A program made the translations under genes and the position numbers. Of a stretch of DNA of 6,986 nucleotides, positions 1 to 6,802 are shown piece after piece. The stretch spans positions 1-6,986 of the forward strand of contig CANMWW010000110.1 in the NCBI GenBank assembly GCA_947500965.1, given 5' to 3'. This DNA comes from Alphaproteobacteria bacterium. GTDB taxonomy: Bacteria; Pseudomonadota; Alphaproteobacteria; CACIAM-22H2. The notes under the pieces were generated by a model. That model was not told the origin of the DNA. It was given only the letters and a program-made list of their open reading frames with translations, and searched no databases. The number at the start of each line of letters is the position of its first letter. Within the stretch, counting starts at the first letter, position 1.

Positions 1-892
1 AGGGACGAGACGGGGTTGCCGGGCAGGCCGAGCATCGGCGTGGCGCCGATGCGCCCGAACATCAGCGGCTTCCCGGGTCGCATGGCGATCTGCCAGAAGT
101 CGAGCTGGAGGCCCTTCGCGCCCAGCGCGGAGCGCACGAGGTCGTGCTCGCCCACGGAGGCGCCGCCCGTCGTCACCAGCAGGTCCGCGCCCCGCGCGCC
201 CTCGGCCATCGCCTGCAGGGCATCGCTGCGGTCGGGCGCGATGCCGAGCTGGACCGGCTCCCCGCCCCAGCAGCGCACGAAGGCCGCGAGGGCGAGCCCG
301 TTGGAGGACACGATCTGGTTCGGGCCGACCGGCTCGCCGGGCATCACGACCTCGTCGCCGGTGGCGAGGATCGCGACGCGCGGCCGGCGCGCCACGCGCA
401 GCCAGGGCCGGTTCATCGCCGCGGCGAGGCCGAGCTGGCGCACGCCGACCACGTCGCCGGCCAAGAGGCCTACATCGCCGGCGCGGAAGTCGAGGCCCGC
501 CGGCCGGACGAAGCGGCCGGGCGTCGTCGCCTCGCGAACGCGGATCGTCATGCCCTCGGCGTCGACGTTCTCCTGGATCACGATCGTGTCTGCGCCGGCG
601 GGGAGAGGCGCGCCCGTGAAGATGCGCACGCATTCGCCCGGGCCCACGACGCCGGCGAAGGACGAGCCCGCGGGCACCGCGCCGACCTGCCGCAGCACCA
701 CGGGCCCGGCGGCGACGTCGGCGCCGCGCGCGGCGTAGCCGTCCATCGCCGACACCGCGGCGGGCGGCTGGGTCAGCCGCGCGACGACGTCCTCGGCGAG
801 CACGCGCCCGAAGCCCTCGGCGACCTGGACGCTCTCCGCGCCGCAGGGACCGAGCGTGGCGAGGATGCGGTCGAGCGCCTCCTCGACGGAGA

Positions 893-896
<4 letters not shown>
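1..896 (-). CDS. moeA: Molybdopterin molybdenumtransferase MoeA (partial, C-terminus beyond the window edge)
   Basis: MoeA inserts molybdate into adenylylated molybdopterin in the cytoplasm, the last general step of molybdenum cofactor synthesis. The minus strand reads 298 residues without a stop before the window ends; the family is usually about 390-420, so roughly the last 100 residues (C-terminal domain IV) are missing from view. Seen motifs: SAMDGYA at 49-55, with the Asp matching a functional Asp of the family; FTGAPLPAGAD at 93-103; ATGDE at 178-182; TTGGASVGEHD at 242-252 in the MoCF-binding domain; RPGKP at 273-277; and LPGNPVS at 291-297, just before the edge. The start MISVEEAL is typical of the family. 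It overlaps the moaC stop as ATGA, with GAGG 7 bases upstream inside moaC. No internal stop or frameshift is seen. A paralogue such as Glp would share the same motifs, but the moaC context favours MoeA. Confidence 0.95.
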
Positions 897-1371
<475 letters not shown>

Positions 1372-1375
<4 letters not shown>

Positions 1376-2175
1376 TCCCGTCCTCCGGTCGCCATCAGCG
1401 CGCGCGTCGCGGCCGCGACGTCGTGCTGGCGCATCAGGGACTCGCCCACGAGGATCGCGCGCGCGCCGGCGGCCGCGACGCGCGCCACGTCGGCAGGCGT
1501 CGCGAGCCCGCTCTCCGCGACCAGGAAGGCGTCGCGCGGCGCGCGCGCGGCGAGCCGCTCGAAGGTCGCGATGTCGACAGCGAGGCTGCGCAGGTCGCGG
1601 TTGTTGACGCCCAGCAGCGCCCCGTCCAGCGCCAGCGCCTGGTCGAGTTCCGCCGGATCGTGGACCTCGGCAAGGACGTCGAGGCCGAGGTCGCGGGCGA
1701 GACGGTTGAGCGAGGCGGCCTCGGCGGGCGACAGCGCCGCCATGATCAGGAGGATGCAGTCGGCGCCCAGCGCGCGCGCCTCGAGCACCTGGTACGCGTC
1801 GAGCATGAAGTCCTTGCGCAGCGCCGGAAGGTCCACCGCGGCGCGCGCCGCGACGAGGTACTCGTCGCGGCCCTGGAACCAGGGCATGTCGGTCAGGACC
1901 GAGAGCGCGCTCGCCCCGGCGTCGCGATAGGCGCGGGCGAGGGCGGGCGGGTCGAAGTCGGCACGGATAACGCCCTTCGAGGGCGAGGCCTTCTTGATCT
2001 CCGCGATCAGGGCCGGGCGCGCCGGCGTCGCGTCGGCGGCGAGCCGCGCGCGGAACCCGCGCGGCGACGGCATGCACGCGGCGCGGGCCTCGAGCGAGGC
2101 GAGCGGGACGACCGCGCGGCGGCGTTCCACCTCGCGGCGCGTCGCGGCGCAGATGCGGGCGAGGACGTCGCTCAT
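1372..2175 (-). CDS. trpC: Indole-3-glycerol phosphate synthase TrpC
   Basis: TrpC is a cytoplasmic (beta/alpha)8-barrel enzyme. It closes the ring of 1-(2-carboxyphenylamino)-1-deoxyribulose 5-phosphate to indole-3-glycerol phosphate, with loss of CO2 and water, in tryptophan synthesis. The product has 267 residues, as expected for a monofunctional enzyme; no TrpF domain is fused. Active-site segments are intact: AEIKKASPSKG at 58-68 (Glu59 and Lys61), LRKDF at 119-123 (catalytic Lys121), LAEVHD at 168-173 (Glu170), GVNNRDL at 189-195 (Asn191), VAESG at 219-223 (Glu221) and the phosphate-binding LVGESLM at 242-248. The frame is open far upstream, out of frame through trpD, so the start was set at MSDVLARI, which has GAGGG 8 bases before it. 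It lies 11 bases after the trpD stop and its own stop overlaps moaC (ATGA), so it belongs to the trpD-trpC-moaC-moeA transcript. Confidence 0.97.
1381..1386 (-). promoter_or_regulatory. Strong ribosome binding site for moaC
   Basis: GGAGGA is read on the minus strand 5 bases before the moaC ATG, inside the last codons of trpC. It fixes the moaC start in a long open frame and is the best Shine-Dalgarno match in the leftward operon. Confidence 0.75.
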
Positions 2176-2183
2176 GGCGCGCG

Positions 2184-2188
2184 CCCTC
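2184..2188 (-). promoter_or_regulatory. Ribosome binding site for trpC, overlapping the trpD stop
   Basis: On the minus strand the trpD stop TGA runs directly into GGG, so TGAGGG holds both the stop codon and a GAGGG ribosome site, 8 bases before the trpC ATG. This decides the trpC start in a frame that is open far upstream. It suggests that ribosomes ending on trpD re-initiate on trpC. Confidence 0.65.
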
Positions 2189-3224
2189 AGCCCGGCGCGG
2201 GGGAGTTGGTGATGGCGATCAGCTGCGAGAGCGTCGCCATCGCGGCTCCGGAATCGATCGCCTGCACGGCCATCCGGGCGCCGTCGCGCAGCGAGCCTGC
2301 CTTGTCGGCGACGATCAGGGCCGCGGCCGCGTTCAGCAGCACGATGTCGCGGAAGGCGCCCGACTTGCCGCCGAGCAGCGCCATGATCGCGGCGCCGTTC
2401 TCCGCCGGCGTCCCGCCCTTGAGGTCGGCGAGCTGCGCGCGCGGCAGCCCGGCATCCTCGGGGGAGATGGTGAAGCGCGTGACGCGCCCCTCGCGCAGCT
2501 CGGCGACCGCGGTCGGGCCGGTCGTTGTGATCTCGTCCATGCCGTCGCTGCCGCTGACGACCCAGGCGCGGGTGGAGCCGAGATTGCCGAGCGTCGCGGC
2601 CATCGGCTCGATCCAGCGCTCGGCGAAGGCGCCGACGAGCTGGCGCGTCACCATCGCCGGGTTGGCCAGCGGGCCGAGGATGTTGAAGATCGTGCGCGTG
2701 CCGAGCTCGACGCGCGGGCCGGCGACGTTGCGCATCGCGGCATGGTTGCGCGGCGCCATCATGAAGCCGATGCGCGCCTCGACGATCGCGCGCTCGATCA
2801 GGCGGAAATCGGCGTCGGTGTTCACGCCGAGAACTGTCAGCACGTCGGCCGCGCCGGAGCGCGAGGAGAGGGCGCGGTTGCCGTGCTTGGCGACCGGAAC
2901 GCCGCAGGCCGCGACCACGATCGAGGTCGCGGTTGACACGTTCCAGGTCCCGATCGCGTCGCCGCCGGTGCCAACGATGTCGATCGCGTCGGCCGGCGCG
3001 GAGATCCGGGCCGCGCGCGCGCGCATGACCTCGGCCGCGCCGGTGATCTCGTCGATCGTCTCGCCGCGCACGCGCAGCGCCATCAGGAACCCGCCCATCT
3101 GCGCGGGCGTCGCGTTCCCCGACATCAGCGCCTCGAAGCCGGTCCGCGCCTCCTCGACGCCCAGCGACCTGCCGTCGGCGACGCGGGCGAGCAGGGCCTT
3201 GAGCTTGTCCATGTCGACTGTCAT
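2187..3224 (-). CDS. trpD: Anthranilate phosphoribosyltransferase TrpD
   Basis: TrpD transfers the phosphoribosyl group of PRPP to anthranilate, the second committed step of tryptophan synthesis, in the cytoplasm. The product has 345 residues, normal for a stand-alone TrpD without a fused TrpG glutaminase domain. Seen motifs: GTGGD at 85-89 (PRPP pyrophosphate binding) followed by NVST at 95-98; VAKHGNRALSSRSGAADVL at 111-129; GPRVELGTRTIFNILGPLANP at 169-189, with the anthranilate-contacting Arg171; and DGMDE at 227-231, where the Asp-Glu pair binds Mg. The residue after GTGGD is Ala90, where Gly is usual. The start MTVDMDKLK has only a distant GGAG, 12 bases upstream; Met5 is a possible alternative but has no better site. 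This is the first gene of the leftward operon. trpE and trpG, which make anthranilate, are absent here and must lie elsewhere. Confidence 0.96.
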   Translation of the reverse strand: MTVDMDKLKALLARVADGRSLGVEEARTGFEALMSGNATPAQMGGFLMALRVRGETIDEITGAAEVMRARAARISAPADAIDIVGTGGDAIGTWNVSTATSIVVAACGVPVAKHGNRALSSRSGAADVLTVLGVNTDADFRLIERAIVEARIGFMMAPRNHAAMRNVAGPRVELGTRTIFNILGPLANPAMVTRQLVGAFAERWIEPMAATLGNLGSTRAWVVSGSDGMDEITTTGPTAVAELREGRVTRFTISPEDAGLPRAQLADLKGGTPAENGAAIMALLGGKSGAFRDIVLLNAAAALIVADKAGSLRDGARMAVQAIDSGAAMATLSQLIAITNSPAPG

Positions 3225-3236
3225 GACGGGAAGGCG

Positions 3237-3240
3237 CTCC
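3237..3240 (-). promoter_or_regulatory. Weak ribosome binding site for trpD
   Basis: GGAG is read on the minus strand 12 bases before the ATG at 3224, longer than the usual 5-9 bases. It is the only Shine-Dalgarno-like sequence near this start, and the second Met codon four residues in has nothing better. The first gene of the operon may therefore start weakly, or its true start may differ slightly. Confidence 0.35.
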
Positions 3241-3320
3241 GGAGGCGGAAGGGACCCGGACTTTTCGGCAGTTCAAGGACCCTTTGCAACACTTTCGGCC
3301 CGGCCTGCGCTGGCGCATAA

Positions 3321-3327
3321 AGGGGGG
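3321..3327 (+). promoter_or_regulatory. Ribosome binding site for the copper ATPase gene
   Basis: AGGGGGG ends two bases before the ATG at 3330. Counting from its AGG, the spacing is acceptable for a Shine-Dalgarno pairing. It supports this ATG, which also begins directly with the HMA domain (SETVTLRIGGMTC). Confidence 0.5.
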
Positions 3328-3329
3328 CG

Positions 3330-5510
3330 ATGAGCGAGACGGTTACCCTTCGGATCGGCGGGATGACCTGCGCGGCCTGCGTGTCGCGGGTGGAGCGGGC
3401 GCTGGCGCGCGTCGAGGGCGTCGAGGCTGCGGCGGTCAGCCTTGCCGCCGAGCGCGCCGACGTCGTCGTCGCCGAAGGTGGTCCGGCCGCGGTCGAGCGC
3501 CTGCGCACGGCCGTCGAGGAGGCGGGCTACGACGCGCAGGCGGAGGTGGCCGGGGCGCCGGCCGGCGACATCGAGGGGATCCCGCGGGGCGAGGTCCTGC
3601 GGGTCGGCACGGCCCTGGCCCTCGCCCTGCCGCTCCTCGCCGAGATGCCGGGCCATTTCGGCATCCCCTGGTTCAGGCTGCCGCCGCTGCTCGCCCTCGC
3701 GCTCGCCGCGCCGGTCCAGCTCTTCCTCGCCCTGCCGCTCTACAGGGCGGCGTGGAAGGCGCTGAAGGCGCGTTCCGGAAACATGGACCTCCTGGTGGCG
3801 ATCGGGACGAGCGTCGCGTTCCTCTCCGGCGCCGTCGCCGTGCTGCGCGACCCGTTCGGGCATCCGCACCACTACCTCGAGGCCTCGGCCGTCGTGGTCG
3901 CGCTCGTGATGCTCGGCAGGGCGCTCGAGCTGCGCGCGCGACGATCCGCCGTCCGGGCGATCCGCGCCCTCGCGGCGCTGCTCCCGGAGGTCGCGCGGGT
4001 CGAGCGCGACGGCACGGAGGCCGACGTCCCCGCGTCCTCGCTGCGCCGCGGCGACCTCGCGATCGTCAGGCCGGGCGAGCGCTTTCCCGCCGACGGCGTC
4101 GTGCGGTCGGGGGAGGGCGAGGCCGACGAGGCGCTCATCACCGGCGAGAGCCGCGCCGTGCCCAAGCGCCCCGGCGACATGGTGATCGCCGGATCGGTCA
4201 ATGGCGACGGCCTGCTCCGCGTCGAGGTGCAGGGCGTCGGCGCGCAGTCGACGCTCGCGCGGATCGTCAGGCTGGTCGAGCGCGCCCAGGCGTCGAAGGC
4301 CCCGGTGCAGCGCCTTGTCGACCGCGTCGCCGCGGTCTTCGTTCCGGCCGTCCTGGGGCTCGCGGTCCTTTCCTTCCTCTGCTGGTGGCTGCTGGCAGGG
4401 GACCCGCGCGCCGGCCTCGCGGCCGCGGTCAGCGTCCTGGTCATCGCATGCCCCTGCGCGCTCGGCCTCGCGACGCCGATGGCCGTGGTGGCCGCCTGCG
4501 GCGCCGCCGCGCGCCACGCGATCCTCGTCAAGGACGCGGCTGCGCTCGAGCGCCTGGCCGATGTCGGCGTCGTGGTGTTCGACAAGACGGGAACGCTCAC
4601 CGAGGGGCGGCCGGCGGTCATGGAGATCGTCGCCGCGCGCACGGGCGGCGAGCGCCACGTGCTGTCGCTCGCGGCCGCGGTCGAGCGCGGAAGCACGCAC
4701 CCTCTGGCACGGGCCATCGCCGCGCGCGCGGCGCAGGACGGTATCGAGCCGCCGACGCCGAACCAGGTCGAGGCCATTCCCGGCCGCGGGATCAAGGCGC
4801 GCGTCGATGGCGCGCTGGTCATCCTCGGGACATCCGAGCTCATGCGACAGGCGGGCCTCGATGCCTCCGCCTTCGACGAGCGCGTCGCCGGGTTCGACCG
4901 CGATGGCCTCACGCGCGTCTTCGTCGCGCGCGACGCCAGCGTGGTCGGCGTGATCGCCCTGGGCGACCCGCTGCGCGCCGACGCGGGAGCGGCCATCGCG
5001 CGGCTCGGCCGGCTGCGCGTCGCGACCTGGATGGCCACCGGCGACGCGCGCGCCACCGCCGCGCGCGTCGCGTCCGAGCTCGGGATCCCGGATTTCATCG
5101 CCGAGGCGCGACCCCAGGCGAAGCTCGACCTCGTCGCCCGGCTCCAGGCGGAGGGGCGCGTGGTCGCCGTGGTGGGCGACGGCGTGAACGACGCGCCCGC
5201 GCTCGCCGCGGCGGATATCGGGCTTGCCGTGGGCGGCGGGGCCGATGCGGCGCTGGAGACCGCGGGCGCCGCCCTGATGCGCGGCGACGTCTCGCAGGTG
5301 GCGGACGCGGTGGAACTGGCCCGCGCCGCGCGCGCACGCATCCGCGAGAACCTCTTCTGGGCCAGCGTGTTCAACCTCGCGGGCCTGCCCCTCGCGGCCT
5401 TCGGCCTCCTCAACCCGATGATCGCCGGCGCGGCGATGGCGTTCTCCTCGCTTGCCGTGGCGCTCAACTCCATGCGCCTCTCTGGCTGGAAGCCGGGTGA
5501 GCGGCAATGA
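3330..5510 (+). CDS. copA: P1B-type copper-translocating ATPase, CopA-like
   Basis: This inner-membrane pump couples ATP hydrolysis to export of Cu(I) from the cytoplasm, for detoxification or for supply to periplasmic cuproenzymes. The product has 726 residues. One N-terminal HMA metal-binding domain carries GMTCAAC at 11-17. Hydrophobic segments lie near 89-107, 118-137, 152-172, 182-198, 332-356, 362-389, 674-695 and 696-714, fitting the eight helices of P1B pumps. Catalytic motifs are complete: TGES at 271-274 (actuator), CPC at 374-376 (transmembrane metal site), DKTGT at 418-422 (phosphorylated Asp418), HP at 457-458 (P1B nucleotide domain), TGD at 570-572 and GDGVND at 616-621. CPC with FN at 681-682 and MAFSS at 703-707 points to Cu(I) or Ag(I) rather than zinc. 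The TM7 residue at 681 is Phe where copper pumps normally have Tyr. It overlaps the next gene by ATGA and is followed by a CopZ-like gene. A cytochrome oxidase assembly role (CcoI/FixI type) is less likely, as no fix or cco genes are visible. Confidence 0.95.
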   Translation: MSETVTLRIGGMTCAACVSRVERALARVEGVEAAAVSLAAERADVVVAEGGPAAVERLRTAVEEAGYDAQAEVAGAPAGDIEGIPRGEVLRVGTALALALPLLAEMPGHFGIPWFRLPPLLALALAAPVQLFLALPLYRAAWKALKARSGNMDLLVAIGTSVAFLSGAVAVLRDPFGHPHHYLEASAVVVALVMLGRALELRARRSAVRAIRALAALLPEVARVERDGTEADVPASSLRRGDLAIVRPGERFPADGVVRSGEGEADEALITGESRAVPKRPGDMVIAGSVNGDGLLRVEVQGVGAQSTLARIVRLVERAQASKAPVQRLVDRVAAVFVPAVLGLAVLSFLCWWLLAGDPRAGLAAAVSVLVIACPCALGLATPMAVVAACGAAARHAILVKDAAALERLADVGVVVFDKTGTLTEGRPAVMEIVAARTGGERHVLSLAAAVERGSTHPLARAIAARAAQDGIEPPTPNQVEAIPGRGIKARVDGALVILGTSELMRQAGLDASAFDERVAGFDRDGLTRVFVARDASVVGVIALGDPLRADAGAAIARLGRLRVATWMATGDARATAARVASELGIPDFIAEARPQAKLDLVARLQAEGRVVAVVGDGVNDAPALAAADIGLAVGGGADAALETAGAALMRGDVSQVADAVELARAARARIRENLFWASVFNLAGLPLAAFGLLNPMIAGAAMAFSSLAVALNSMRLSGWKPGERQ

Positions 5511-6556
5511 AGCTGGCGCTGCCGGGCATCCCGTTCCTTGCGTTCCTGCGCGCGCGCCGGTCGGCGATCGTCGCGGGCTCGCTCGCCCTCGTCCTGCTCG
5601 CGACGCTCCATGTCGTGGTGCCGCGGCGCGGAGGAGGCGAGGACATCGCCCGCGTCTCCCTGCCCGAGGAGGAGATCGAGGACGCCCTCGACCAGGCGAA
5701 CGCCGCCGAGGAGGCGCGGCTCGCGGCCGCGCGCGGCGGCGGCCAGGGCGTGGTGCAGGGCGCCGGACAGGGCGGCGGCGGAGAGGCCGGCGCGGTTGCC
5801 GGCCCGGCGATCCGCGCCATCGATGCCGAGTGGGAGAAGCGCTCGGTCCCCGTGTCGCTGCAGCCGGGGCGGGGCTACGTCGCCATCGTGATCGACGACA
5901 TGGGCCTCGACCGGCCGCGCGCGATGCGGGCCATCGGCCTGCCCGCGCCGCTGACGCTCTCCTTCCTGCCCTATGGCCGCGACGCGCCCGCGCTCGCGGT
6001 GCTGGCGCGCCAGCGCGGGCATGAGATCCTGCTGCACATGCCGATGCAGCCGACGGGCGGCGAGAGCCCGGGCCCGCACGCGCTGACGGTCGACCTCGCG
6101 GCCGTCGAGATACGCGGCCGCGTCGGCGCCGCGCTCGACCGCTTCGGCGACGCCGTCGGCCTCAACAACCACATGGGAAGCCGCTTCACGGTCGACCGGC
6201 GGCTCATGGGCCCGCTGATGGACGAGCTGCGCGGGCGCGGGCTCGTCTTCGTGGATTCGAGGACGGCCGCCGAGAGCCAGGGGAGCGAGGCCGCTGGCCA
6301 TGCCGGCGTGCCGATGGCCATGCGCGACGTCTTCCTCGACAACGAGGCGACGGCCGACGCGATCAACCGCCAGCTGCGCGAGGTCGAGCGCATCGCCCGC
6401 CGGCGCGGGCATGCCGTCGCGATCGGGCATCCGCACGACGCAACCTTCGCCGCGCTGGCCGCATGGCTGCCTGGACTGCAGGAGAAGGGATTGCAGGCCG
6501 TGCCCGTGACGACGATCATCCGTCGCAACCTGGAGCGCGGCCGCACCGCGCAGTGA
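5507..6556 (+). CDS. Membrane-anchored divergent polysaccharide deacetylase family protein (YibQ/DUF610 type)
   Basis: The product has 349 residues. A short N-terminus and one hydrophobic helix (about 20-38) suggest an inner-membrane anchor or uncleaved signal with the rest in the periplasm. An acidic helical stretch (about 53-72, EEEIEDALDQANAAEEARL) and a glycine-rich linker (77-100) follow. The catalytic-type domain spans about 122-342, with IDDMG at 129-133, HMPMQP at 177-182, PGPHAL at 188-193, GLNNHMGSRFT at 218-228, DSRT at 250-253 and IGHPH at 306-310. These match the divergent polysaccharide deacetylase family, distantly related to NodB-type carbohydrate esterases. Activity and substrate are poorly known for the family; a role on peptidoglycan or another envelope glycan is inference. 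Its start overlaps the copA stop (ATGA), so it is probably translated with the pump. As I recall, alphaproteobacterial homologues often sit beside a ctpA protease gene, which is not seen here. Confidence 0.88.
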   Translation: MKLALPGIPFLAFLRARRSAIVAGSLALVLLATLHVVVPRRGGGEDIARVSLPEEEIEDALDQANAAEEARLAAARGGGQGVVQGAGQGGGGEAGAVAGPAIRAIDAEWEKRSVPVSLQPGRGYVAIVIDDMGLDRPRAMRAIGLPAPLTLSFLPYGRDAPALAVLARQRGHEILLHMPMQPTGGESPGPHALTVDLAAVEIRGRVGAALDRFGDAVGLNNHMGSRFTVDRRLMGPLMDELRGRGLVFVDSRTAAESQGSEAAGHAGVPMAMRDVFLDNEATADAINRQLREVERIARRRGHAVAIGHPHDATFAALAAWLPGLQEKGLQAVPVTTIIRRNLERGRTAQ

Positions 6557-6557
6557 C

Positions 6558-6580
6558 CGCCGGGCGCTTGCCCGTCGGCG
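6558..6580 (+). other. Hairpin between the deacetylase gene and copZ
   Basis: CGCC-GGGC at 6558-6565 can pair with GCCC at 6570-6573 and GGCG at 6577-6580, leaving a GCTT loop and a three-base bulge (GTC) on the 3' side. This gives eight G-C pairs, starting two bases after the deacetylase stop and ending at the first base of the copZ Shine-Dalgarno sequence. There is no T-run, so it is not a standard intrinsic terminator. It could tune copZ translation or protect an mRNA end. Chance pairing is easy at this GC content. Confidence 0.4.
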
Positions 6581-6585
6581 AGGAG
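6580..6585 (+). promoter_or_regulatory. Ribosome binding site for the copper chaperone gene
   Basis: GAGGAG lies 6 bases before the ATG at 6592 and decides the start. An in-frame GTG at 6553, overlapping the deacetylase stop as GTGA, would add 13 residues (VTAGRLPVGEEHP) but has no properly spaced ribosome site, and the HMA fold begins right after the ATG. Confidence 0.75.
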
Positions 6586-6591
6586 CATCCG

Positions 6592-6795
6592 ATGGCGATC
6601 GCCTACCGCGTCGATGGAATGACCTGCGATGGCTGCGCGCGCGCGGTCGAGCGCGCCGTGAAGGCGGCGGCGCCGGGCTGCGAGGTCGTGGTCGACCGCG
6701 CCTCCGGGATCGTCCGCGTCGGCGAGGACGTCGCCGAGCCCGTGCTGCGCGCCGCGATCGAGCGCGCCGGCTTCGGCTTCGCCGGGCGGGGCTGA
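6592..6795 (+). CDS. copZ: CopZ-like copper chaperone (single HMA domain)
   Basis: A 67-residue protein consisting of one heavy-metal-associated domain, the size and fold expected of cytoplasmic copper chaperones of the CopZ/Atx1 type. These bind Cu(I) through two cysteines and hand it to a CopA pump. The metal loop is GMTCDGC at 9-15 (Cys12 and Cys15), followed by a first helix (ARAVERAVKAA), a strand EVVVDRASGIVRV and a second helix ending IERAGFGF, giving the usual beta-alpha-beta-beta-alpha-beta order. The final strand is very short. It lies 35 bases after the deacetylase gene on the same strand, downstream of copA, so a shared transcript is likely, though a hairpin separates it from the gene before. 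The loop (MTCDGC) differs from that of the CopA domain (MTCAAC). A mercury or other thiophilic metal carrier is possible, but the pump's CPC and MAFSS motifs favour copper. Confidence 0.88.
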   Translation: MAIAYRVDGMTCDGCARAVERAVKAAAPGCEVVVDRASGIVRVGEDVAEPVLRAAIERAGFGFAGRG

Positions 6796-6802
6796 CCCGC
6801 GC

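Larger units (their letters stand above)
3225..3329. promoter_or_regulatory. Divergent promoter region between trpD and the copper ATPase gene
   Basis: This 105-base gap separates the starts of two divergent transcription units, so both promoters should lie in it or reach slightly into the genes. It is visibly richer in A and T than the surrounding coding DNA. Candidate elements are weak. Toward copA there is TTGCAA at 3284-3289 and CATAAA at 3316-3321, but their 26-base spacing is too long for one standard promoter. Toward trpD, TTGAAC is read on the minus strand from 3276 to 3271, without a convincing -10 at 17 bases. Two imperfect copies of GGACCC followed by CTTT(T)CGGC lie at 3252-3269 and 3277-3299. 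I do not see a clear CueR-type dyad or a tryptophan leader peptide with a terminator. The regulatory role is inferred from gene orientation. Confidence 0.6.

Noticed and set aside
3225..3329. Tryptophan attenuator or leader peptide before trpD
   Set aside because: No short frame with tandem Trp codons and no terminator hairpin with a T-run could be found in the gap.
1423..3333. Long plus-strand open frames opposite trpC and trpD
   Set aside because: They mirror well-supported enzymes on the other strand and show no recognisable domains or ribosome sites.
3273..5507. A 744-codon open frame on the minus strand antisense to copA, and a 738-codon plus-strand frame overlapping it
   Set aside because: Both are shadows of a real gene in very GC-rich DNA where stop codons are rare. 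The translations are low-complexity Arg/Ala/Gly/Asp strings without any domain, while the copA frame carries all ATPase motifs.
5735..5806. Gly-rich repeat in the deacetylase gene considered as a DNA repeat or insertion
   Set aside because: It encodes a low-complexity linker (residues 77-100) between the anchor region and the catalytic-type domain and keeps the frame; there is no regular repeat unit.
6463..6795. A longer 110-residue version of the copper chaperone starting inside the deacetylase gene
   Set aside because: The extra residues lie in the deacetylase coding sequence in another frame and resemble no domain. GAGGAG and the HMA start support the ATG at 6592.
6796..6802. Possible terminator between the convergent copZ and PpiD-like genes
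   Set aside because: Only 7 bases separate the stops, and no stem with a T-run is visible in or just around them.
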